Positions 16,341 through 24,935 of a stretch of DNA of 64,000 nt are shown here, one piece after another (within the stretch, counting starts at the first letter, position 1; the number at the start of each line of letters is the position of its first letter). This stretch comes from CAG-791 sp963596015 (lineage in GTDB: Bacteria > Bacillota > Clostridia > Lachnospirales > Lachnospiraceae). The stretch covers positions 1 through 64,000 of the forward strand of contig CAVBJS010000008.1 of assembly GCA_963596015.1 (NCBI GenBank), read 5' to 3'. Under the pieces are notes generated by a model that saw nothing but the letters and a program-made list of their open reading frames with translations, searched no databases and was not told where the DNA came from. A program made the translations under genes and the position numbers.

Positions 16341-18017
16341 TTACTTTTTAAACAACGTCCCGATCAATCCTCTTCCCAGACTGGCTCCTACATTGCCGCC
16401 CAGCGTCTTACCGAAGCTTCCGAAAGTGCCGCCGATATTCTTTCCTACTTCTCTGCCGATGGTGCCTGCCACAGTGCGGGAGACAGATTTGGCTGCCTTT
16501 TCCACGGCTTTATTCTGGGCCTGTTTTTCTTTTTCCTCGGCTTTTTGGGATGCTTCCAGGGCCTTTTGCTGTTCTTTAGCTGCTTTAGCCTCTGCCTTTG
16601 CCTTTTCTTTGGCTTCTTTTGCCTCTGCACCGGCTCTTTCTTTGGCTTCCTTCGCCTCTTGTTTTTCTCTCTCTTTGGCCTCTGCCGCCTCCTGAGCCTT
16701 AGCCTGCTCCTGCAGTCCTTTTCGCTGTAAGAATTCATAGGCGGAATCCGGATCCACCGCATTGGCATATCTGACACTGAGCAGACTTTCCCGGATCATT
16801 TTCTGCCGCAGTTCATCGCTAATAGTTCCCATCAGGGACCGGGGCGGCGCCACCGTGATCTTTTCCACCACTGACGGCACACCATCCTCTGTTAAAAAGG
16901 AGCACACTGCCTCTCCTACCCCCAGTTCCATAATGGTCTGACAGGTATCCATGGCAGGATTGACCCTGTAGGACTGGGCTGCTGCCTTTACCGCCTTTTG
17001 TTCCTTCGGCGTATAAGCGTGGAGTGCATGCTGTACCTTATTGCCCAGCTGGGCCAGCACCTCATCGGGAATATCGGAAGGGCTCTGGGTGCAGAAATAG
17101 ATACCCACGCCCTTAGAACGGATCAATCTGACCACCTGGCTGATCTTATCCAACAGACTTTCGGATGCTCCCTTAAAGAGCAAATGTGCCTCATCAAAAA
17201 AGAATACCATGCGGGGCTTATCCAGATCTCCTACCTCGGGAAGCTGCTCAAAGAGCTCTGACAGCAGCCAAAGCAGGAAGGTGGAATACAACTGGCCATT
17301 CTGGATCAGGGACACACTGTCCAGGATGTGGATCATACCTTTTCCGTTGCTGTCCGTACTGAACCAGTCTGTGATATTTAAAGCCGGCTCTCCAAAAAAC
17401 AGATCTCCCCCTGCTCCCTCCAGAGAAGCCAGAGAACGGATGATCACCGCCACAGAGGCACTGCTGATCTTGCCGTAATCCGCCTCGTAGTCCCCTCGGT
17501 GTTCCCCCACGTAGTTAAGGAGTGCCTTCAGGTCCTTGGTATCGATCAGCAAAAGATCTTCTGCATCCGCGATCTGAAAAGCCACATCCAGTATATCCGA
17601 CTGCAGCTCGTTTAATCCCAGCACACGGCTAAGCAGCAGCGGTCCCATTTCAGAAATGGTCGTGCGCAGCTGAATCCCGTTTTTCCCATATAAATCCCAG
17701 AAGGTCACCGGATAGCTCCGGAAAAAATCTGCCGCCGGTTCCATACCGATCTTTTCCATTCTCTCCGTTATTTTCTCTCCGGGTATTCCTGCCTGACACA
17801 TGCCGGCCAGGTCTCCTTTTATATCTGCCAAAAATACCGGAACCCCCGCATCGCTGAAGGATTCTGCCATTCCCTTCAAGGTTGCTGTCTTGCCGCTTCC
17901 TGTGGCGCCTGCGATAAGCCCGTGTCGGTTTGCCATCCCGGGCAGCAGCATGACCGGTGTTCCCTGACTTGTACTTCCTACCCAGATTTTTCCATCTTTC
18001 AGCATAGTGATCCCCAT
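16341..18017 (-). CDS. HerA-like ATPase (DUF853 family)
   Basis: A 558-residue predicted ATPase. Walker A GATGSGKTATLKG is near residue 38, the Walker B-like segment is RMVFFFDEAHLLF (about 262-274), and the SKGVGIYFCTQSPSDIP segment is typical of HerA/FtsK-type motors of the DUF853 group. Residues ~430-510 are a highly charged Ala/Lys/Glu coiled-coil, followed by a Gly-rich tail. The biological role of DUF853 proteins is not well established. It is transcribed alone: its own terminator follows and a 590-base non-coding or small-ORF region lies upstream. Confidence 0.88.
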   Translation of the reverse strand: MGITMLKDGKIWVGSTSQGTPVMLLPGMANRHGLIAGATGSGKTATLKGMAESFSDAGVPVFLADIKGDLAGMCQAGIPGEKITERMEKIGMEPAADFFRSYPVTFWDLYGKNGIQLRTTISEMGPLLLSRVLGLNELQSDILDVAFQIADAEDLLLIDTKDLKALLNYVGEHRGDYEADYGKISSASVAVIIRSLASLEGAGGDLFFGEPALNITDWFSTDSNGKGMIHILDSVSLIQNGQLYSTFLLWLLSELFEQLPEVGDLDKPRMVFFFDEAHLLFKGASESLLDKISQVVRLIRSKGVGIYFCTQSPSDIPDEVLAQLGNKVQHALHAYTPKEQKAVKAAAQSYRVNPAMDTCQTIMELGVGEAVCSFLTEDGVPSVVEKITVAPPRSLMGTISDELRQKMIRESLLSVRYANAVDPDSAYEFLQRKGLQEQAKAQEAAEAKEREKQEAKEAKERAGAEAKEAKEKAKAEAKAAKEQQKALEASQKAEEKEKQAQNKAVEKAAKSVSRTVAGTIGREVGKNIGGTFGSFGKTLGGNVGASLGRGLIGTLFKK

Positions 18018-18156
18018 TTCTAAGGTGTTTGATACGATACAGCTTTATTATCCCATATTCCATGCGTGTTTGCATCGTTCTTTGCAGATTATTTTCTGTG
18101 GTTACAGCTCCCCCAGCCAAGCGGCAGGTAGTTAGCAAACATAAAAACGCGCAACA

Positions 18157-18212
18157 GGCGTAACAGATTTCCTGTTACGCTTATCATACGCCATTTCCTA
18201 TATGATAAGCCT
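18157..18212. promoter_or_regulatory. Two adjacent palindromes upstream of the small ORF
   Basis: Two back-to-back inverted repeats: GCGTAACAG ATTTC CTGTTACGC, and GCTTATCAT with ATGATAAGC around a 14-base centre. They lie between the divergent HerA-like gene and the small ORF unit. They could be operators or RNA stems. The second overlaps TATGAT, a possible -10, but I cannot pair it with a good -35. Confidence 0.5.
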
Positions 18213-18292
18213 AACAAAACAAAAACAGAGCAAAAACGTAACACATAACGATTTCAACCGACAACAAACCCAAAATAGAAAGGAGACCCCAT

Positions 18293-18349
18293 ATGTTTAA
18301 CTACATCGTCGTTCCCCCCATCTTCAAATTTGGTTTTCCGGTTTATTAA
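18293..18349 (+). CDS. 18-residue small hydrophobic peptide
   Basis: ATG at 18293 lies six bases after GAAAGGAGA, a strong ribosome site, and opens an 18-codon frame (MFNYIVVPPIFKFGFPVY) ending at TAA 18347-18349. About 35 bases later there is a strong intrinsic terminator, so it looks like a complete short transcription unit. The peptide is hydrophobic and aromatic with a PP pair. It could be a signalling peptide, a small membrane peptide, a type I toxin-like peptide or a leader peptide; no family is recognised. Confidence 0.55.
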   Translation: MFNYIVVPPIFKFGFPVY

Positions 18350-18383
18350 CTCGGAGAGTTCTTTCAGGTAAGTGCACATTCGT

Positions 18384-18420
18384 CCCGCCGCTTTTCCTAT
18401 GAAGGCGGCGGGATTTTTTT
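18384..18420 (+). terminator. Intrinsic terminator after the small ORF
   Basis: The stem CCCGCCGC with GCGGCGGG around a 13-base loop is followed by A and seven T. It closes the small-ORF unit before the lipoprotein promoter. Confidence 0.92.
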
Positions 18421-18556
18421 ACAATTTAAATGTAGCCCAAACAGTGATCACTGCTTACGGCCCGCCGCCCGGCCATGGTGAGACGGCGCCAAATAACAGT
18501 GAAAACACCTATTTTTATATCTACATCTATTTTTGATGAAAAGAGAGAATAGTATC

Positions 18557-18565
18557 TGTTATAAT
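18557..18565 (+). promoter_or_regulatory. Extended -10 promoter of the lipoprotein gene
   Basis: TGTTATAAT matches the extended -10 pattern; no good -35 is seen at 17 bases (TTGATG lies 21 bases upstream). The predicted start near 18572 puts the delta stem-loop (18577-18593) within about five bases of the mRNA 5' end. Confidence 0.7.
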
Positions 18566-18576
18566 TAAAAATAATA

Positions 18577-18603
18577 CCGCAGACAAGCTGCGGCAGAAGG
18601 AGG
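18577..18603 (+). repeat. Compound hairpin repeat, copy G (delta only) with SD
   Basis: The delta stem-loop CCGCAGACAAGCTGCGG is followed by CAG and the Shine-Dalgarno AAGGAGG (18597-18603), five bases before ATG. This is the minimal form of the repeat family, here at the probable 5' end of the transcript. Confidence 0.85.
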
Positions 18604-18608
18604 TAATT

Positions 18609-19814
18609 ATGAAAAACAAGATTCTCACAGGTATTCTTTCTCTGGGAATAGTGCTGAGTATGACGGCCTGCGGTAATGCAGCGGCGGACACAGCTTCCAC
18701 AGAGACATCCGCAGTCGAGGAGGCTGCCACCGAACAGTCCACAAAGAGCGCTTCTGCCCAGGAGACTGCCGAAGAAACCACCGAAGAAAGCGATGCTTCC
18801 GGCACGGCTGTTGCGGCAGACATTGAGGACGGCGTACTGACGACGCCTTACTTCACCATGGAGATTCCCTCTTCCTGGAAGGAAGACGATTACAACTGCA
18901 CCGTACAGGAGACCCCTGACAGCTACAGTGTCTCCTTTGTTTACGCCCCTGCAGCTGAAAACAATGAGGGCGGCAGTATCTGCCAGATCATTGTCAGCAA
19001 GGATGTGCCGGAGTACATCCGCTATGTAGGCGGCGACTTTGTCTGCGGACTGAAGACTGCTGACGAAGAGAAGGCTTCTCTCTATGTTTCCATTTCCTAT
19101 CCCACCGATGTACAGTGCGGTCAGGATACATGGGATGCCTATATGAAACTGTATGACAGTGCCCAGACCTTTAAGAACCGTATCAATGCCGCCGGTGACT
19201 ATGAGAAGGTGGACATGACTTATGCAGATTCCATGGCAGATGTGGAGTACACTGTCCATGGCGTGATCCTGGATGCCGCAATGCATTCCTTTACCATTCT
19301 GACTACAGAGGGAGAACTTGCGGACCTGGGCGGCGAGGATTTCAGCACCGCCAATTCCGAGATCCAGATCGGCCATTGCTATGAAGTAACCTTCAAGGGC
19401 CTTCTGGACTCCGAGGCACCGGAGGGTGAGAGCGGCAACGCTGTATTGGTTTCCCTTAAGAATACCGACGATCAGGTACCGGAAAAGGATTATGAGGCCA
19501 TGTATGCAGCCGGCCAGGTGATCCTTGCCTTCGAAGCAGAAAATATGGACTATCTGTCCTCTTCCTGCAAGTTCCCGCTGAAGGTGGACGGCAAGGAGAT
19601 TGCCTCTGCCGAAGAGTTTTCCAATCTTGATTTTGATAGTACCATCACCGATGAGCTGCGCAGAAGTGTCCGCTACGCTGATCTTTATAACAGCAAGGTT
19701 ACCGGCAATTCCTTTAAGCTGAGCTTTGGCTATGACGGTGCACCCTATGCCACCATCAGCAAGGATGCTGACGGCTCCTGGTATGTGACAGAACTTAACA
19801 ACAGCGGCGAATAA
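18609..19814 (+). CDS. Predicted lipoprotein of unknown function
   Basis: A 401-residue secreted lipoprotein: signal peptide MKNKILTGILSLGIVLSMTAC with lipobox Cys21, a Ser/Thr/Glu/Ala-rich linker (about 22-75), then two globular parts. The first (about 80-190) contains YFTMEIPSSWKED, a pattern common in secreted bacterial lipoproteins. The C-terminal part (about 300-401) reads like a NTF2/DUF-type domain (YEAMYAAGQVILAFEAENMDYLSSSCKFPLKV). No enzyme motif is seen. It is monocistronic on the lagging strand, with AAGGAGG and an extended -10 promoter. Confidence 0.8.
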   Translation: MKNKILTGILSLGIVLSMTACGNAAADTASTETSAVEEAATEQSTKSASAQETAEETTEESDASGTAVAADIEDGVLTTPYFTMEIPSSWKEDDYNCTVQETPDSYSVSFVYAPAAENNEGGSICQIIVSKDVPEYIRYVGGDFVCGLKTADEEKASLYVSISYPTDVQCGQDTWDAYMKLYDSAQTFKNRINAAGDYEKVDMTYADSMADVEYTVHGVILDAAMHSFTILTTEGELADLGGEDFSTANSEIQIGHCYEVTFKGLLDSEAPEGESGNAVLVSLKNTDDQVPEKDYEAMYAAGQVILAFEAENMDYLSSSCKFPLKVDGKEIASAEEFSNLDFDSTITDELRRSVRYADLYNSKVTGNSFKLSFGYDGAPYATISKDADGSWYVTELNNSGE

Positions 19815-19854
19815 GCCTGAATACGGATCATTATATCTCTTCAGCATCCACTGT

Positions 19855-19894
19855 ATTTTCGTGTAAGTTACCCGCAGGAAATTTACACGAAAAT
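19855..19894. terminator. Candidate terminator hairpin after the lipoprotein gene
   Basis: The perfect arms ATTTTCGTGTAA and TTACACGAAAAT (with a small inner loop) lie about 40 bases after the stop. No T-run follows on the plus strand, so termination may be weak. Confidence 0.5.
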
Positions 19895-20078
19895 CATAGG
19901 ACGCTCAAAACGCAAAGTTCCTTTGTAAGCCCTCAAAAAGAGCTCATACCTAATCTTAACAAAGATAATGCAGATACTGAGACAATCAGAACTAAGATAA
20001 GACACGGAGTATTTTACCTGCAGGTGATAGGAAGCGAGAAACGGATGCCCATACGTTTGGTTGAGAAAGGAAGCCGTC

Positions 20079-22853
20079 ATGCCTAATAAAGGAAAAGAAA
20101 ATAAGAAACATTCCAGCCAACTGGGTGACTTTGAGATTATCGAAGACATTGGAATCCCTCGCAGCCGAACTATGCCGGCGAGACGTCGTCCTGAAGGCAA
20201 TGAGCTGAATCAGGGAGAGCCTGTAGTCGCTGTGCAGTCTAATGAGTCAATGCGCGAGGAACAGCCGCACAATGAGGAAGGGCAGCACAGAAACAGTGGC
20301 ATAAGGGATCAGAACGGCTTGGCACCTCAAAATGAGGAGGAAGAGCAGCAGCTACAGGAACAGCCGCAGGAAGAGGAGGAGCAGGAGCCTTGGGAGGAGG
20401 AGTTAGCTCAACCGCCTGGCAATCCTGACGAGATTAATGGCTTTGTACCGCAGCAAACGCCCAGGACAAAATGGAGCAAGGCGTCTGAGGCAAATAATTA
20501 CTTTTGGCGAGGCGTTGGCAATTCAATCGGAAAACTCTCGGTTTTACCGGCATCCATAGTAGGAAAGTTCGGAATTACGAACGGTATAAAACATGTTGCA
20601 TACAAAAAAGCTGAGGAAGGGCAGGAGAAGAGAACCCATAAGCTGATACCGGGACGGGAAGGTGCAAAATTCAGCTCGAAAGAAAATAATGGCAGTGTTT
20701 TAGCGGATTTTCGCCGCGTGCCTACGGTTTGGTCATATATTACAGCAGCAAAGGCGACTGATGCAGACGGCAACGACTTAGCTCCTAAGGTTACTGTATA
20801 TATTGAACAGCCCAAGACAGGCTCCTCCAGAAGTATGCACTACAGACAGATGGGACATTCGATGATCGGCATTGAGTACACCAGAGCCAGCAAGATCACC
20901 GGAAAGAAGGAGCGATATAATATTAAATACGGATTTTATCCTATCGGCGGTCTGTCACTTGCAGAGGGCGCAATGGCACTTAAGGGAGCTATTGTTCCCG
21001 GACAGCTGAAAGATGATGCCCTACAAACTTATGATATCAGCAAGACCTATTCTGCGAGACCGGATCAAATCGAAAGAATAGCCAAGGCCTCGGAGAAATA
21101 TACGGAACAGGGCGGTTACGGATATTATACGCGTAACTGTACTACCTTCGTGCGCGATATGTTCAGAGTGGGCGGCATTGCCACAGATGCGATAGACAGA
21201 ATATTCCCGGAGGAAAAGGTTCGCTTTAATTCTCTGGCGCACGGCGCCTTTGTATTTGCAAACGCCTGGAATGGTTTCTGGGATACCGATCTGCAGCGCA
21301 GGATGGGTAATCTCACGCAGTCAGACGACTTAAGCTATCAGGGCTGGGGCAACAAGCGCGTAACAAAGCAGGATTTTGATCGTTACAGAGAGACCAAAAA
21401 CACTGCAAAATTAGGAGTTACAAGCCTTGCGCCCGGATCCTCGGGCGAGAATATCCGCCGCATGACAGATACGGAAGGTCAGTTAGGCTCATACAGGTAT
21501 GCACCTGATATCCTGAAGACAGATGAGAGTCAAGATGCAAGAGACGTAGATATTAACAGTTTAAACAAGCTGTACCGGGCTATCCATTCGGAAGCAAGAA
21601 AGCTTGAACGCAAGATTTATGCAATCACGGGCATGACAGATGAGACTTTATTCGTAGCCAATCGTGAATTCGGAAACTGGGTCAGCCAGTTGACCTTTCT
21701 TGGAGGCGCGATTGAAACTTTGGACAACGCACGTGCGATGGCTTCCGAGAATATTCCTAACAACGTTCCCGTTCCTATTGATATGCTGGTATCACAGCAG
21801 GATCTGCAGAATGCTCGTGCGACGATTACAGAGGAAATGGCAGATGTCAGCATGAATTATCAAAAATTCCTGCACTCCGACAGCAGAGTGAACACGGAAG
21901 TCATGAATCTTCTTTCGACAATGCAGATAGCTGTACAACTGATAGATTTTATATACGGCTGTAAGCAAAAAACTTCCGATAAAGACGAACTAACCCAGCT
22001 TAGGGAGCAAATGACTAAAAAGGAATATATGGTCAGAGCAGGCAACAAAATGGCGATGATGACACCCAGCCATTATGAGTCCTACCTTCAGATTCACAAA
22101 ACACCGGAAAAGGCTGTGGCGGCTTATTCAAGATATGTCGCGTTAGACGCGGAATGGCAAGAAGCCGGCGGCAAAGCACCAAAGAAATGGAACAGCAAAA
22201 CGACGAAAGAGTGGGATCGGCTTTACAGGGAGGAAATTTTAGCAAGGCAGTTTGACCAGTCGCACAGAGATATGCTCAATAAAAGCTCCTTCCGGCAGTC
22301 AGACATTGACTATGCGTTCAGCCTAAGGGCAAAGGAATGCACCGGTGAAGTAAAACCGCAGGGCGACATGTATACGAGTAATTCATCAGCATCAGTCACG
22401 TATATGGCTCTTTTCTTTGACAAGATATATAACGGAATACAGGCTGCAGCAAGAAGTAATCCGGAAGACGGAGGTCTTTCCGATGAAACAACTCAAGACG
22501 AAGCAATCGTGTGGCTGAATGACTATCTTAAGAGGAAGACTGAGGCCAAAATGTCGGGCATGGCAATGATCCTGCGTGGTATTACGCGTGCATTAAACAA
22601 ACCTACAGAAGCAAAGATAAAAACTTCCTTCCATTATTTCCTCTTGAATGGTTATCTTAAAAAGATGTTGCCAGTAAAAAGTAATAATCCGAAGGTACGA
22701 AAACTCGGCATTGCGCTGCATTTAGGTTATGAAAGGGACTTATCCGGCAAGCAGGATATGACCTTCACAAAGACGATAGATAATCTGATTGGTGTTGTTC
22801 TTAGGGAGCATGTATTAAACCTTGAGCTGAAAGCGGCGAAAAAGAAAAAATAA
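20079..22853 (+). CDS. Large protein with permuted NlpC/P60 (LRAT-like) fold
   Basis: 924 residues, no signal peptide or membrane helix. A Glu/Gln/Pro-rich acidic N terminus (about 1-135) is followed by a region with GHSMIGIEY (His260), YGFYPIGG and NCTTFVRDMFRVGG (Cys354). The His-before-Cys order with Asn-Cys and Phe-Val resembles the circularly permuted papain-like fold of LRAT/YiiX-type proteins, which cleave or transfer amide or ester bonds. The remaining ~550 residues are helical and unassigned. It is a stand-alone plus-strand gene with GAAAGGAAG before ATG 20079. It may be a secreted effector or toxin-like protein; no secretion partner is seen nearby. Confidence 0.6.
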   Translation: MPNKGKENKKHSSQLGDFEIIEDIGIPRSRTMPARRRPEGNELNQGEPVVAVQSNESMREEQPHNEEGQHRNSGIRDQNGLAPQNEEEEQQLQEQPQEEEEQEPWEEELAQPPGNPDEINGFVPQQTPRTKWSKASEANNYFWRGVGNSIGKLSVLPASIVGKFGITNGIKHVAYKKAEEGQEKRTHKLIPGREGAKFSSKENNGSVLADFRRVPTVWSYITAAKATDADGNDLAPKVTVYIEQPKTGSSRSMHYRQMGHSMIGIEYTRASKITGKKERYNIKYGFYPIGGLSLAEGAMALKGAIVPGQLKDDALQTYDISKTYSARPDQIERIAKASEKYTEQGGYGYYTRNCTTFVRDMFRVGGIATDAIDRIFPEEKVRFNSLAHGAFVFANAWNGFWDTDLQRRMGNLTQSDDLSYQGWGNKRVTKQDFDRYRETKNTAKLGVTSLAPGSSGENIRRMTDTEGQLGSYRYAPDILKTDESQDARDVDINSLNKLYRAIHSEARKLERKIYAITGMTDETLFVANREFGNWVSQLTFLGGAIETLDNARAMASENIPNNVPVPIDMLVSQQDLQNARATITEEMADVSMNYQKFLHSDSRVNTEVMNLLSTMQIAVQLIDFIYGCKQKTSDKDELTQLREQMTKKEYMVRAGNKMAMMTPSHYESYLQIHKTPEKAVAAYSRYVALDAEWQEAGGKAPKKWNSKTTKEWDRLYREEILARQFDQSHRDMLNKSSFRQSDIDYAFSLRAKECTGEVKPQGDMYTSNSSASVTYMALFFDKIYNGIQAAARSNPEDGGLSDETTQDEAIVWLNDYLKRKTEAKMSGMAMILRGITRALNKPTEAKIKTSFHYFLLNGYLKKMLPVKSNNPKVRKLGIALHLGYERDLSGKQDMTFTKTIDNLIGVVLREHVLNLELKAAKKKK

Positions 22854-22895
22854 AGAAAGAGTTTATGTACAGATTTTCGGATTATTTTGATCAAG

Positions 22896-22980
22896 ACAAG
22901 ATAAATATGCCCTCTAACATCATATCAAGAAGTGCTGGACCATCTGCATCTTCCTGATATGCTGTTGGAGGGCTATCTTG
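22896..22980. repeat. Long imperfect palindrome downstream of the LRAT-like gene
   Basis: About 85 bases fold into one long imperfect stem: arms GCCCTCTAACATCATATCA and TGATATGCTGTTGGAGGGC pair with few mismatches, extended by CAAGATA with TATCTTG outside. There is no T-run. It could be a terminator for the convergent genes (the ABC ATPase ends at 23020) or a small palindromic element. Confidence 0.65.
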
Positions 22981-23019
22981 ATTTCAAGGGGCTTGCGAGC
23001 GAGAAGAAGAACTGCGCGG

Positions 23020-23733
23020 TCACGCTTTTTTCTTTTCCATCTCTCTGACCTCTTCTTCGCTCTCATACAGTCTGCCGTCTACAATGTATACGATACGTCC
23101 CGCATGCTTGGCCACCCCCAGGTCGTGGGTGATCATGACAATGGTATGCCCCATATCATGCAGCTCTTCAAAGAGGCGCAGCACATCCTTGCCGCTTTCC
23201 TGATCCAGTGCACCGGTAGGTTCATCGGCCAATAGGATTGAGGGATTACTCACCAGCGCTCTGGCAATGGATGCTCGCTGTTTCTGACCGCCGGAAAGCT
23301 CTGATGGTCTGTGCTTTAAGCGATGATCGATGCCCAGCATTTTTACCACATCCCGGCTTTTTTCCAAAGCGTCCTTGGTGGACATTCCCCGCACCAGCAG
23401 GGGCATGATAATGTTCTGCTGGATCGTATAGGTAGGGATCAACTGGTAGTTCTGGAAAATAAAACCGATCCGCGAATTTCGGATCTGGGTCATATCCTCT
23501 TCCTGCAGTCCGTGAACCGCCATACCATCCAGGTAATACTCCCCTTCATCCAGCAGGTCCATACAGCCGATCAGGTTCATCAAGGTGGTCTTACCGGATC
23601 CGGAAGGACCCAAGATCGCCACGAATTCTCCCTCTTCCACCTCAAAATTGACATCTTTCAGGATCGGCACTTTTTCCTGCCCCAGCATATATCCCTTATA
23701 GATATGACTCATTTTAATGATCTTTCTCGCCAT
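23020..23733 (-). CDS. MacB/LolD-type ABC transporter ATPase
   Basis: A 237-residue ATP-binding subunit. Walker A is GPSGSGKTTLM (about 39-49), then the Q-loop FIFQNYQLIP, the signature LSGGQKQR (about 144), Walker B ILLADEPTGALD and the switch His in MITHDLGVAKHAG. This subgroup works with MacB/FtsX-like permeases for export or extrusion. It is the last gene of the six-gene exporter operon; GGAAAGG precedes the start. Confidence 0.94.
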   Translation of the reverse strand: MARKIIKMSHIYKGYMLGQEKVPILKDVNFEVEEGEFVAILGPSGSGKTTLMNLIGCMDLLDEGEYYLDGMAVHGLQEEDMTQIRNSRIGFIFQNYQLIPTYTIQQNIIMPLLVRGMSTKDALEKSRDVVKMLGIDHRLKHRPSELSGGQKQRASIARALVSNPSILLADEPTGALDQESGKDVLRLFEELHDMGHTIVMITHDLGVAKHAGRIVYIVDGRLYESEEEVREMEKKKA

Positions 23734-24034
23734 TGCATTTACCTTTCCTGCGATATCTGTATATTGCCGAATCTTTTTGCTGTATGAACGCCGTATAGTT
23801 TTTTCCGAGCTCCCGGGCGGTTATGGTACACCGCACGTACACTCTCTCAGTCCTTTTTCTGATCACTGTCTGTTCAGACGTTGGTCAAAGAACCGGACAA
23901 TGTTCGTATGGTTTTGGGATTGCAGGGCAATCCGTAACTTAACGGCTACATCACTCTACTGTCTTTATTCTTCTATCTTTATTCTTCTATCTTTATTCTT
24001 CTATCATTATTCTTCTATCATTATTCTTCTATCG
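23734..24034. other. 301-base gap in the exporter operon
   Basis: The part nearest the accessory gene is a 14-bp tandem array (23963-24032). The rest holds no convincing gene, promoter or terminator. Confidence 0.6.
23963..24032. repeat. 14-bp tandem repeat x5
   Basis: Five exact-length units, three CTTTATTCTTCTAT and two CATTATTCTTCTAT, ending two bases from the stop codon of the accessory gene (24035). On the sense strand the repeats directly follow the stop and contain regularly spaced stops in two frames. Confidence 0.95.
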
Positions 24035-24877
24035 TTACTCTACGATCTTGATCCGAAGTATATTATCCGTACCGTTCTGTACCACGATGCCCACGATATT
24101 TCCCACAGACAACCTGGAAAAACTGGTGGTAGCGCCCAACCTGGTGGTTACTTCCGTCCCTACCGGCACCTCATATTCCTTGGTCTGGCTGGTCTCTGTA
24201 TATTGCAATGCATTTTGTGCTGATGCCATTCCCTGCGGCTGACCACTCTGGGAATTAGTCGTCTCCTGAGACTGGACGCCCTGGCCGTCTGCACTGTTCT
24301 GCTCACCCATATCGGAAGCTGTAGCACCTGGTGCGCCGCCCTGACTGTTCTGATCCGGTGCAGCGCCGCCTTGTTCACCCATTCCTTGTGGCGCACCGGA
24401 TGCTCCACTATCCTGCATGCTTCCCTGTTCCGGTTTCTCACCCGCTGTGGATACATCTGCTTCCGTGTCGTCCTTTTCCTCATCCCCAGATGCTGCATCC
24501 GACTTTACTTCCAGAACCGTCACGATAATATCGTTGCCCACAGCCTTGGTGATCTTTCCGTAGACCAGTTCCTCACCATCGGCCAGTGCCAGCACATCGG
24601 CCTCCTGGGCCGCTTTTTCTTCCTGGTACTGCCGGTATCGGAATCCGCCAAATATGCCTGCCGCAGCGATCACCACCAGCAGCAGTACTGCAATACGGAT
24701 CTTTTTCCTTCTCTTTTTCTTTTTTTCCTGCAGTTCCCTGGCTGCGCGATTGGCTGCCTCTTCCTCACGCTTCCATTCCCGCTCGGCTCTGGCCGCATTT
24801 TCATCGGTCATTTTTTTCCAAAGATCGGCTTTATCCCGCTGCTTGTCCGCCGCATCCTGTTTGTTTTCTTTTTCCAT
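24035..24877 (-). CDS. Membrane-anchored accessory protein of the exporter
   Basis: 280 residues, family not recognised. A highly charged N-terminal coiled-coil (about 1-60, KKKKRRKKIR before the helix), one transmembrane segment (about 62-80), a short domain (DGEELVYGKITKAVGNDIIVTVLEVK), a Gly/Gln/Ser-rich low-complexity linker, and a C-terminal beta-rich part (KEYEVPVGTEVTTRLGATTSFSRLSVGNIVGIVVQNG). The N terminus would be cytoplasmic and the rest outside. It lies between permease and ATPase genes, so it probably belongs to the complex. Confidence 0.65.
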   Translation of the reverse strand: MEKENKQDAADKQRDKADLWKKMTDENAARAEREWKREEEAANRAARELQEKKKKRRKKIRIAVLLLVVIAAAGIFGGFRYRQYQEEKAAQEADVLALADGEELVYGKITKAVGNDIIVTVLEVKSDAASGDEEKDDTEADVSTAGEKPEQGSMQDSGASGAPQGMGEQGGAAPDQNSQGGAPGATASDMGEQNSADGQGVQSQETTNSQSGQPQGMASAQNALQYTETSQTKEYEVPVGTEVTTRLGATTSFSRLSVGNIVGIVVQNGTDNILRIKIVE

Positions 24878-24935
24878 GGTCTTTCGCCTGTCGACTTTCT
24901 TTTCCTATGCTTTCTGCAGCTGCAGACGTTGTTTC

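Noticed and set aside
18426..19847. 473-codon minus-strand frame opposite the 18.6-kb lipoprotein
   Set aside because: The plus strand has promoter, strong ribosome site, signal peptide and lipobox; the minus frame has none.
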